The notes under the pieces: model-generated
Seen by the model: the letters and a program-made list of their open reading frames with translations, nothing else
Told to the model about the DNA's origin: nothing
The model's database searches: none
In this document: positions 1 through 6,487 of the stretch, piece after piece
How the letters are laid out: every line of letters begins with the position of its first letter
Position numbering within the stretch: position 1 is the stretch's first letter
Origin: Desulfobacteraceae bacterium
GTDB lineage: Bacteria > Desulfobacterota > DSM-4660 > Desulfatiglandales > B25-G16
DNA: 7,391 bases
Direction of reading: 5' to 3'
Assembly (NCBI GenBank): GCA_030615565.1
Contig: JAUWZC010000108.1
Span: 1-7,391 of the forward strand
Translations under genes and position numbers: made by a program

Positions 1-57
1 GCTGATGGGTTGTATTCTGAATTGTTTAAAACCAACCAAAAGGAAGGAGAAGAATGA
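1..57 (+). CDS. C-terminal end of a probable ABC exporter (partial)
   Basis: Reading from base 1 in frame 1 gives 18 codons and a TGA at 55-57, ending in ADGLYSELFKTNQKEGEE. The pattern G-L-Y-S/A-E-L-F/Y-x-T-x followed by a short charged tail is the usual last stretch of MsbA-type ABC exporters, downstream of the H-loop in the nucleotide-binding domain. The gene enters from outside the window, so none of the diagnostic motifs (Walker A, signature, Walker B) can be checked. If correct, the product would be an inner-membrane lipid, polysaccharide or peptide exporter. A competing frame (2-187) is also open at the left edge, so the call rests on similarity of 18 residues only. Confidence 0.4.
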   Translation, partial: ADGLYSELFKTNQKEGEE

Positions 58-187
58 ACTAAGGAAATATTTGATTATAAAATTAGGTGTCAAAGATTTG
101 CTTCCAGAAACTTGGAGGAAATATTCAAAAGGGTACGTGGAGAGATATTGGCCTAAATTTAATATTTGGTATTGGAGGCCTCAATAA
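5..187 (+). CDS. Hypothetical short ORF, possibly spurious
   Basis: This frame is open from base 2 to a TAA at 185-187, so it may be the 3' end of a longer gene rather than a 60-residue protein. The translation is basic and rich in aromatic residues near its end (ETWRKYSKGYVERYWPK, then several W and Y). I recognise no family. It overlaps the probable ABC exporter tail at 1-57, and both cannot easily be the main frame there. A TTG at 71, preceded at six bases by AAGGA (61-65), would give a 38-residue version that avoids most of the overlap. Either form could be a chance ORF. Confidence 0.2.
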   Translation: MGCILNCLKPTKRKEKNELRKYLIIKLGVKDLLPETWRKYSKGYVERYWPKFNIWYWRPQ

Positions 188-330
188 AAAAAATGACTCA
201 GGTTTGGCAATTGTATTAGCGATAGTCAGTCCGTGCCTGACATCTCCAATTGCTACCCAAGTCTAAATGTTATTATCGGCTTTTTTTTGAAAATGTCAAG
301 AACTTTTTTCGCTATCAGCTATCGGCTATG

Positions 331-380
331 TTTACCCCGTGAAATTTACTACTGTAACAGCAAAGCGTATTTCACTGGGG
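331..380 (+). repeat. Palindromic repeat, left copy 1 (CCCCGT...ACTGGGG family)
   Basis: The left arm CCCCGTGAAAT (335-345) pairs with the right arm ATTTCACTGGGG (369-380), leaving one bulged T (376). The 23-base interior contains TTACTACTGTAACAGCAAAG (346-365), which recurs with 16 of 20 identities on the opposite strand at 7096-7115. Five bases upstream (ATGTT/TTTA context) are also shared with the copy at 485. The structure is that of a dispersed REP-type intergenic palindrome. An ORF at 233-442 runs across it and is judged spurious for that reason. Confidence 0.75.
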
Positions 381-392
381 AGCTATCTACTT

Positions 393-406
393 CCCGCATG
401 TGCGGG
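393..406 (+). repeat. Short GC hairpin between the two left repeats
   Basis: CCCGCATGTGCGGG forms a compact stem (CCCGC/GCGGG) with a four-base loop. No T-run follows, so it is not an intrinsic terminator. It lies between the two palindromic repeat copies and may be part of the same structured intergenic block. Confidence 0.4.
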
Positions 407-481
407 CATTGTTTCCTTGACAAACCTCAACCACAGGCGTAAGCTTGCCGCAATGTAACTAAGCCCTTCAAGGAGGGTGTA

Positions 482-646
482 ATGTTTACCCCGTGGAATG
501 AAATTGCCGTCTCTAGTTCTATGGCCAGGGGAATGATTAACCTTCCATCAGAGGGAAGCATAGTTCAACAGGATGTAACTATTCCACTGGGGGTCTGCAA
601 TTCCAACAGAAGATTTTTTCAAAAAGCTCCACCAACGCAGTGTTAG
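482..646 (+). CDS. Possible 54-residue small ORF overlapping repeat and terminator
   Basis: An ATG at 482 is preceded by a near-perfect Shine-Dalgarno sequence, AAGGAGGG at 470-477, four to five bases upstream. The frame runs to TAG at 644-646, inside the terminator hairpin. The product begins MFTPWNEIAVSSSMARGM and has no recognisable domain, signal peptide or membrane segment. The argument against it is that the ATGTTTACCCCGTG at its start is repeat sequence, present also at 329-342 where the same frame stops at once (TGA at 340-342). The ORF may therefore be an accident of repeat insertion behind a ribosome-binding-like sequence. I lean towards not real. Confidence 0.2.
   Translation: MFTPWNEIAVSSSMARGMINLPSEGSIVQQDVTIPLGVCNSNRRFFQKAPPTQC
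485..593 (+). repeat. Palindromic repeat, left copy 2 (CCCCGT...ACTGGGG family)
   Basis: CCCCGTGGAAT (489-499) pairs with ATTCCACTGGGG (581-592), again with one unpaired T in the right arm (588). Compared with copy 1 the third-from-inner base pair is G-C instead of A-T, a compensatory change that keeps the stem. The interior is 81 bases and includes its own small hairpin (CTTCC 542-546 with GGAAG 554-558). The leading TTTACCCCGTG is identical to copy 1. Confidence 0.7.
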
Positions 647-658
647 TGGAGCTTTTTT
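622..658 (+). terminator. Strong rho-independent terminator
   Basis: AAAAGCTCCAC (622-632) pairs with GTGGAGCTTTT (646-656). After one C/A mismatch, AAC (634-636) pairs with GTT (642-644), closing a five-base loop. A run of six T (653-658) follows. The A-rich left side could make it work in both directions. It ends a transcript coming from the left, either from the exporter at the window edge or from a promoter within the repeat block, and insulates the rhodanese gene. Confidence 0.85.
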
Positions 659-785
659 ATGTCTGTTTAATGCACCGTAAGGGGAGCCCTGTTGAAAATT
701 GCGATCTAGGCCCTGATTTGCTCTGGTGAATACTTCCTTTTAGAGAGTAAAAAAAAGAACAAGAGTCAAACGGAGACTTGATAAT

Positions 786-1235
786 ATGGTAGAAATTAAC
801 AAAAAATCACTTTCGCGGCTGCTCTTGGCCCCTCTGGTTATTGGGCTTTTATTAGCGAGTATATGCTTACACCTCGAAACTGGCACTGCAAGTCCAAAAA
901 CCCAGATAATTGAAAATATCACACCGAAAGAAACCTACACTCTGATACTGAAGAACAAAGATAATCCCGATTTTGTAATTCTTGATGTGAGAACTCCGGG
1001 AGAGTTTGCAAACGGGCACATAGAAATTGCTCTCGATTTAGATTACTATTCTGAAACCTTTAAGGATGACCTTAACAGCTTGGACAAAAATAAAACGTAT
1101 CTCATCTATTGCCGAAGCGGGAGGCGCAGCGGAAAAGTTTTAGACATGATGAAAGAGCTCAATTTTAGTGGGGTATACAATATGTTAGGTGGGATTACTC
1201 GATGGAAAACAGAAGGATTGTCAACAACAAAATAG
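786..1235 (+). CDS. Exported single-domain rhodanese-like sulfurtransferase
   Basis: This is a 149-residue protein. Residues 1-10 are basic, 11-28 form a hydrophobic stretch and GTA-S at 33-36 is a possible signal-peptidase I site, so the domain is either released to the periplasm or anchored by the N-terminus. There is no proper lipobox before C27 (residue -1 is Ile). The rhodanese domain spans about 43-145, with the N-terminal motif LDVRTPGEFANGHI (66-79), the active-site loop CRSGRRS starting at C109, and the final GGITRW motif (W140). The catalytic Cys is present, so sulfur transfer from a thiosulfate- or persulfide-type donor is possible. The true substrate is unknown. Translation starts ten bases after GGAG (772-775). 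It stands alone between the terminator at 622-658 and the MITE, and shows no obvious link to the nuclease genes. Confidence 0.9.
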   Translation: MVEINKKSLSRLLLAPLVIGLLLASICLHLETGTASPKTQIIENITPKETYTLILKNKDNPDFVILDVRTPGEFANGHIEIALDLDYYSETFKDDLNSLDKNKTYLIYCRSGRRSGKVLDMMKELNFSGVYNMLGGITRWKTEGLSTTK

Positions 1236-1369
1236 GAATGCATAGGTTTGGGGTTCGGAATTCTACGGGTGCTAGGCAGGCTGTGTCTTTGCGAAAGGCC
1301 AAAAGGACTCAATGCCGTTGATATAGCTTTTGCTATGCGCAAATTTTTCATTTTCTGGGTTGAAATATA

Positions 1370-1529
1370 AAAGGGGACGTTGGTTCCAAAATGATTTAAA
1401 TATTTTTTATCTCTTGCAATTAATCGTTAAAAAATATCCAAATTCATTTTCAATATTCTATGCAAAGATAAATCGAAAGGTGATCGGCTGCTTTGATTCT
1501 AAAGTCGTTTTGGAACCAACGTCCCCTTT
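1370..1529. mobile_element. MITE-like element with 22-bp perfect terminal inverted repeats
   Basis: AAAGGGGACGTTGGTTCCAAAA (22 bases, 1370-1391) is the exact reverse complement of 1508-1529, so the 160-bp unit has perfect terminal inverted repeats. Inside, TTTATCTCTTGCA (1406-1418) pairs with TGCAAAGATAAA (1461-1472) with one bulge, so most of the element could fold as one long hairpin. No coding potential is convincing within it; a 68-codon frame at 1330-1536 merely reads through both ends. No clear target-site duplication is visible. It fills most of the 327-bp gap between the rhodanese and TrlF-like genes and stops 33 bp before the latter's ATG. Confidence 0.75.
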
Positions 1530-1562
1530 CAGATAAGAATAATTTAAGCAGGAGCGTTTTAA

Positions 1563-4439
1563 ATGAATGATCCTCGAGGTTCACTTTGGCGTAAGTGGGA
1601 TTTACACCTTCATACACCATCATCACCTGAATACTTTTATAAATCAGTCTCTAATGATGAGATCATTAATACTCTAGTGGAAAACGAAATTGCTGCTGCT
1701 GCGATAACAGATCACCATTTTATAGATCTTGATAGAATCCGAGAATTACAGGAGCTATCCGTAAGTAAGCTGACAATATTTCCAGGAATAGAAGTCCGTA
1801 CAGATGTGACCGGAAAGGAGAACGTGCACCTGATAGGCATTTTTTCAGAAAACGCCAATATTGATCTAATTTGGACTGACATCCAAGGGCTAGGTTTGCA
1901 TCCAGACGAGGTTCGAGAAAAAGGAGTTGAAAATGTCTACGTAAAATTCGAAGACTTCTGTGAGGTGGTCCATAAGCGAGATGGCATTGTCACAATCCAT
2001 GCGGGCAGAAAAAGTAACACATTGGAAAATATAACAAATGCCTTATCCCATAAAATAGCGCTAAAAAAGGATCTCCTCGAACTCTACGATGTTTTTGAAA
2101 TGGGTACCTTAGCGGATATTAAAGAGTACAATACTAAGGTCCTACCTAATATCCCCAAAGAGCCTCCAATGATCATCTGCTCAGATAACCACAACATAAG
2201 AAAGTACGTTGTCAAAAGCTGGTGTTGGATAAAGGCTGATGTGACTTTTGAAGGACTTAGGCAAATTGTTCGAGAGCCGAAAAAAAGAGTTTTCGTTGGT
2301 GAAAAGCCAGAGGTCTTAGAGAGGGTTACGGATAACTTATCAAAATACATGAAATCTGTATATATCAACAAGAAGCCTGCCTCAAAGTTGGAGGAGATCT
2401 GGTTTAGGGATATCAAAATAGATCTCAACCCCGAAATGGCTGTAATAATAGGGAATAAAGGGAATGGAAAAAGTGCGCTCTCCGACACCATAGGGTTGGT
2501 TGGCAATTCAAAAACTTACGATGACTTCTCTTTTCTAAATGACAACAAGTTTTGCAAGAAGCGAGACAACAGCAAAGCAAGCCATTTTGTTGGGAAAATA
2601 GAATGGCAAAGCGGGGATTCAACGCCGGAAATTGAACTGCATCAGAGGCCCGAGTATTCCGATATTGAAAAAGTAAAGTATATACCTCAGAAGTTTTTCG
2701 AAAAACTCACCAACGAAGAGGACAAATCGTTCATCGAAGAATTAGAGAGGGTCATTTTTTCTCAAATAAAGGAAAAAGCTGACAAAGGTACGCTTAGAGA
2801 ACTAATTGAATTCTTAAGCCAGCCAATACTGCAGCAAATATCTACGCTTAAGATACGCATTCAAGAGCTGAATAGAGAAATAGTTGAACTGGAGTTACTC
2901 AGTAGGTCAGAGGAAAAGGAGAATATCCAAAACAAAATCAATGAACTGAACCGACAGCTAAACAGCATTGTGCTGCCTCCACCCGTTCCAAAACCTGATG
3001 AAGAGTCTTCCAAGATGAAAGGTATTATACAGAAGATAGATGAGTTTAATAAAACCAGAACAGAGCTTAAGAAAACGAAAAAGCAGCATGAGGAACGCCT
3101 ATCCTCGATTAAGCTAGGGAAAACAAGGCTGAACAACCTTCTAAGGAAAATCGAAAATTTTGAGGCTGACTACAATTTGTTTATCGAAGATGTTGAGATG
3201 GATTTGGAAACTATTGGCCTAAAAGACATTAAGAGTGGTGACATTATTCAACTTCTCATAGACAGAGTCCCCTTAGAAGAGAACTTAGATCTTATGAACA
3301 AGGAAGTAGACAGGCTCGTCAATGAACTAGATCCAACCAACGAAATAGGTCTCGCATTTAGGCTAGAAACAACTCAAGCTAAACTAATCGACTTGCAAGC
3401 ACAATTAGACAAACCTAACAAAGAATACCAGAAATATATCGCTGAAAAAGAGAAATCGGAAGAAGCTAGAGCGAAGATTATTGGATCAAAAGACAAACCT
3501 GGAACTATTAAATATTTCGAGGATAGAATATCTTACATAGAAGACCAGTTATCGGATGACATACAGGAAAAATATAGAGCGAGATTATCTCTCGCGGAAC
3601 AGATCTTCTTAAGAAAAGACGAGCTCAAAGGGATACGCAGGGATCTGTTTGAACCTGTATCAGAGTACATTGCCGAAAACGAAGATCTAAACAGAGACTA
3701 CCCGATTACTCTTGAAGTTTCATTTCGCTTGTTGGATTTTTTCGAAGACTTCTTCACGATGATAAATCAAAGTGCAGTCGGGAGCTTTCGTGGAAAAGAA
3801 GACGGAGAGCGGAGATTAGAGAGGATTCTTGAATCCACTGATCTAAATGATATATCCTCGTTCTTGCAGTTCTTAAGCACTATCATTGAAAACCTAAGAA
3901 CCGATAAAAGAGAAGGCAAAGAAAATGCTGAAGTTTTTATTCAGTCTCAGGTACTAGGAAACCCAGAAAAGTTCTACGACTTTTTGTTCTCCCTAGATTA
4001 TTTGGATCCATATTACGAACTAAGACTTGACGACAAAAGACTTTCCGAACTATCTCCTGGAGAAAAAGGATATCTATTATTACTTTTTTATCTTCTTATA
4101 GACAAGGACGACATACCCTTGGTTATTGATCAACCAGAAGAAAATCTGGATAACCAAAGTGTATTCGAATTGCTGGTTCCCTGTATTGATAAAGTAAAGA
4201 AATACCGCCAACTTATCATTGTAACTCATAATCCAAATATTGCAGTTGTCTGTGACGCTGAACAAGTAATACATGCAAGGATCGACAAATCTATGAAGTG
4301 CAAAGCGACATACACTATCGGCGCAATTGAAAACCCTATTATAAATGACAAGATTGTGGATGTACTTGAAGGAACGCTCCCAGCCTTCGATAACCGTGAT
4401 TCTAAATATGATATCACTCGAAAAACGATGAGAAACTAG
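1563..4439 (+). CDS. TrlF-like PHP phosphoesterase-SMC/ABC ATPase fusion
   Basis: This is a 958-residue protein. Residues 1-240 form a PHP-type metal-dependent phosphoesterase with H15/H17 (DLHLHTPSS), D50-H51 (ITDHH), E77 (PGIEV), H89, H146 and D208/H210 (CSDNH), nearly the full metal-ligand set. Residues 280-958 form an ABC/SMC-class ATPase with Walker A GNKGNGKS (297-304), signature LSPGEKG (830-836), Walker B PLVIDQPEENLD (852-863, D856, E859/E860) and the H-loop THNPN (H889). Between them lie charged heptad-rich helices (about 420-700) typical of an SMC-like coiled coil, interrupted by a proline-rich turn PPPVPKP (472-478). Length and order match proteins annotated as TrlF-family AAA-like ATPases. 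GGAG at 1551-1554 sits eight bases before the ATG. The likely role, by inference, is ATP-gated nucleic acid or nucleotide cleavage in defence or repair. The gene looks AT-richer than the next two. Confidence 0.88.
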   Translation: MNDPRGSLWRKWDLHLHTPSSPEYFYKSVSNDEIINTLVENEIAAAAITDHHFIDLDRIRELQELSVSKLTIFPGIEVRTDVTGKENVHLIGIFSENANIDLIWTDIQGLGLHPDEVREKGVENVYVKFEDFCEVVHKRDGIVTIHAGRKSNTLENITNALSHKIALKKDLLELYDVFEMGTLADIKEYNTKVLPNIPKEPPMIICSDNHNIRKYVVKSWCWIKADVTFEGLRQIVREPKKRVFVGEKPEVLERVTDNLSKYMKSVYINKKPASKLEEIWFRDIKIDLNPEMAVIIGNKGNGKSALSDTIGLVGNSKTYDDFSFLNDNKFCKKRDNSKASHFVGKIEWQSGDSTPEIELHQRPEYSDIEKVKYIPQKFFEKLTNEEDKSFIEELERVIFSQIKEKADKGTLRELIEFLSQPILQQISTLKIRIQELNREIVELELLSRSEEKENIQNKINELNRQLNSIVLPPPVPKPDEESSKMKGIIQKIDEFNKTRTELKKTKKQHEERLSSIKLGKTRLNNLLRKIENFEADYNLFIEDVEMDLETIGLKDIKSGDIIQLLIDRVPLEENLDLMNKEVDRLVNELDPTNEIGLAFRLETTQAKLIDLQAQLDKPNKEYQKYIAEKEKSEEARAKIIGSKDKPGTIKYFEDRISYIEDQLSDDIQEKYRARLSLAEQIFLRKDELKGIRRDLFEPVSEYIAENEDLNRDYPITLEVSFRLLDFFEDFFTMINQSAVGSFRGKEDGERRLERILESTDLNDISSFLQFLSTIIENLRTDKREGKENAEVFIQSQVLGNPEKFYDFLFSLDYLDPYYELRLDDKRLSELSPGEKGYLLLLFYLLIDKDDIPLVIDQPEENLDNQSVFELLVPCIDKVKKYRQLIIVTHNPNIAVVCDAEQVIHARIDKSMKCKATYTIGAIENPIINDKIVDVLEGTLPAFDNRDSKYDITRKTMRN

Positions 4440-4479
4440 GGTTCAAGCAAGCTACATTCCTTAAATAATTCAACCATGT

Positions 4480-4498
4480 AAAGGGGCAAGTCCCCTTT
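4480..4498. repeat. AAAGGGG/CCCCTTT hairpin between TrlF-like and HNH genes
   Basis: AAAGGGG (4480-4486) pairs with CCCCTTT (4492-4498) around a five-base loop. It is followed by CGGCTCTTTT, a poor T-tract, so it could be a weak terminator of the TrlF-like transcript. Its right side, GTCCCCTTTC, is identical to the right end of the MITE (1521-1530), which suggests a relic or short member of the same REP/MITE family. It lies inside the 99-bp gap and may separate two transcription units. Confidence 0.55.
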
Positions 4499-4538
4499 CG
4501 GCTCTTTTAAGGTCATCAAGCGTTCTGGGGATTAAGAA

Positions 4539-5471
4539 ATGAAGGGTTTTGTCGGCGTCACAGATAATGCTTGGTTTGCATTTCTCGCCCAACAGCCAGG
4601 GATTGATGAGGTGAATTTCTGGCAGCCGGGTGGAAGGAGCCAGTTCAAATCATTGCAGCCTGGCGAACCCTTTTTCTTCAAGCTCCATAAGCCATACCAA
4701 CGTTACATTGCTGGTGTTGGTTTCTTCGCTCATCATACAACTCTTCCGATCAGTCTAGCCTGGCAGACCTTTGGAGAAAAAAACGGTGCCCCTTCCTATT
4801 TGAAGATGAGGCGATTGATTGAAGAATATCGCCATGTAGAATCTCGGTTTGAAGATTACAAGATCGGATGCATTATCCTCACTCAACCTTTCTTCTTCCC
4901 CCGGCAACAATGGATCCCCATCCCGCCTGATTTCAGCCTCAATATTGTCCAAGGGAAAACCTATAATTTGGAACAAGGCCATGGACTTCGACTTTGGCAA
5001 GAGGTGAGCTTGAGGCTGCACTCGATGAGGCACCCTTTTGGAGGAATTGAAGGAGTTGCTGAACCTGAGGCCCGTTATGGAGAGCCCATGCTTATATTGC
5101 CACGATTGGGCCAGGGTAGTTTTCGGGTGATTGTTACAGATGCCTATGAAAGAAGGTGCGCTATCACAGAGGAAAAAACTCTCCCCACGCTTGAAGCTGC
5201 GCATATCAAACCCTTCAGCTTAGAGGGTCCTCATGCAGTTGAAAATGGCATTCTCCTGAGATCTGACTTTCATAGGCTTTTCGATGCTGGTTATGCCACA
5301 GTAACAACTGACCACCATTTTGAAGTCAGCGGCCGCATTCATGAAGAATTTGATAACGGCGAGTACTATTACACATTCAATGGAAGGAAAATAAATGTGC
5401 CTCAGAACCAACTATTCAAACCCAGCCCCGAATTCCTGAGTTGGCATAATGAAAATGTGTTCAGAGGATGA
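4539..5471 (+). CDS. HNH endonuclease with probable PUA-like N-terminal reader domain
   Basis: This is a 310-residue protein. The C-terminal nuclease module (about 195-260) shows RRCAITEE (C207), EAAHIKPF (H222), ENGILL (N236) and DFHRLFD (H245), the ordered His-Asn-His of an HNH ββα-metal nuclease in the HNH_2/COG3440 'predicted restriction endonuclease' style. The N-terminal 130 residues contain LQPGEPFFFKLHKP followed by YIAGVGFFA (39-64). That resembles the strand pattern of PUA-superfamily folds (EVE, ASCH, SRA), several of which read modified bases; this assignment is from pattern only. GGGG at 4527-4530 lies eight bases before the ATG. The Mrr gene follows after 27 bp, so the two are very likely co-expressed. 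No methyltransferase is adjacent, which fits a modification-dependent restriction enzyme, though this is inference. Confidence 0.85.
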   Translation: MKGFVGVTDNAWFAFLAQQPGIDEVNFWQPGGRSQFKSLQPGEPFFFKLHKPYQRYIAGVGFFAHHTTLPISLAWQTFGEKNGAPSYLKMRRLIEEYRHVESRFEDYKIGCIILTQPFFFPRQQWIPIPPDFSLNIVQGKTYNLEQGHGLRLWQEVSLRLHSMRHPFGGIEGVAEPEARYGEPMLILPRLGQGSFRVIVTDAYERRCAITEEKTLPTLEAAHIKPFSLEGPHAVENGILLRSDFHRLFDAGYATVTTDHHFEVSGRIHEEFDNGEYYYTFNGRKINVPQNQLFKPSPEFLSWHNENVFRG

Positions 5472-5498
5472 GCCTTTAGAAGGAAGGGAGGTTACATA

Positions 5499-6410
5499 AT
5501 GCCTATTCCCGATTATCAGAGTTTAATGCTGCCGATGTTGAAGCTGTCAGGCGATTCTAAAGAAAGATCGCTCGCTGAATCACGAAATGCTCTTGCCGAG
5601 GTTCTTGGTATCACTGATGAAGAACGGAAAGAGCTACTTCCCAGTGGTACTCAGCCTATATTTAACAATCGTGTGGCCTGGGCTTGTATCTATCTTTATA
5701 ACGCTGGTTTATTGGAGAGACCTAAAAGGGGTTGGTATAAAATAACTGATCGAGGCCTTGATGTCTTGAAAGAAAGCCCTCCTAAGGTAGATGTAAAATT
5801 CCTTAAGCAATTCCCAGAGTTCGTTAAATTTATGGAGACAAAGAAGGAGGAGAAGGAGGGTTCCGGAGCAACTGGCGTTGAACCTCCAGAGACAAATCCC
5901 GAGGAAGCTTTAGAATCGTCTTATCAGGAACTACAACAAACCCTTGCGTCAGATATAATACAGGCCATCAAGGACTGTTCGCCTCAATTCTTTGAGCGTT
6001 TGATCATTGATGTTCTTGTGAAAATTGGCTATGGCGGCTCTCGCAAAGAAGCAGGCCAAGCCATTGGGCGCACAGGTGATGAAGGTATTGATGGAATAAT
6101 TAAGGAAGACAAGCTGGGCCTTGACATAATCTATATGCAGGCCAAGCGTTGGGAAAACACAGTTGGTAGACCTGAGATTCAAAAATTCGCTGGTGCTCTA
6201 CAAGGCCAGAGAGCGCGGAAAGGAATATTTATCACAACATCTGATTTCAGTAAAGAAGCCCTGAACTATGTTAAGAACATTGACAGCAAAATCGTACTCA
6301 TAGATGGCCAGCGCTTGGCAGAACTTATGATCGAACACAATGTTGGCGTCTCCCCAGTCGCTTCTTACGAAATCAAAAAAATCGATACTGACTATTTCAT
6401 TGAGGATTAA
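5499..6410 (+). CDS. Mrr-family restriction endonuclease (Mrr_N winged helix + Mrr_cat)
   Basis: This is a 303-residue protein. Residues 5-112 match the Mrr N-terminal winged-helix domain (YQSLMLPMLKLSGD, RVAWACIYLYNAGLL, RGWYKITDRG). A charged, flexible linker (113-145) leads to the catalytic domain (about 155-285). The PD-(D/E)xK residues are visible as E166 (FFERL), D198 (GDEGIDG) and Q214-x-K216 (MQAKRW), followed by the family strand KGIFITTSDFS (241-251). All key residues are present, so it should be active. Mrr-type enzymes cut foreign, often modified, DNA without a partner methylase. The ATG has the strongest ribosome-binding site of the window, GGGAGGT at 5486-5492, six bases upstream, and this fixes the start. 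It lies 27 bp behind the HNH gene, forming a two-nuclease operon. Confidence 0.92.
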   Translation: MPIPDYQSLMLPMLKLSGDSKERSLAESRNALAEVLGITDEERKELLPSGTQPIFNNRVAWACIYLYNAGLLERPKRGWYKITDRGLDVLKESPPKVDVKFLKQFPEFVKFMETKKEEKEGSGATGVEPPETNPEEALESSYQELQQTLASDIIQAIKDCSPQFFERLIIDVLVKIGYGGSRKEAGQAIGRTGDEGIDGIIKEDKLGLDIIYMQAKRWENTVGRPEIQKFAGALQGQRARKGIFITTSDFSKEALNYVKNIDSKIVLIDGQRLAELMIEHNVGVSPVASYEIKKIDTDYFIED

Positions 6411-6487
6411 ACCGGATATTGGATGATCAATTTACCAATGTGAGAGAGTGTCTAACCGATAATTGAACTACCAGAAACCGTTAAGCA

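Noticed and set aside
233..442. A 69-codon ORF on the plus strand.
   Set aside because: It runs straight through repeat copy 1 and a GC hairpin, has no ribosome-binding site and resembles no protein family.
614..634. AGCTCCACCA at 625-634 resembles the 3' end of tmRNA, a common island attachment site.
   Set aside because: No T-arm with TTCRA precedes it, and the bases are fully explained as the left half of the terminator stem. No duplicate of it is seen at the right side.
1323..1348. ATAGC-TTTT-GCTAT hairpin (1323-1336) followed by a T-rich stretch, as a terminator for the rhodanese gene.
   Set aside because: The stem is only five mostly A-T pairs, and the T-run starts about seven bases after it, so termination is doubtful.
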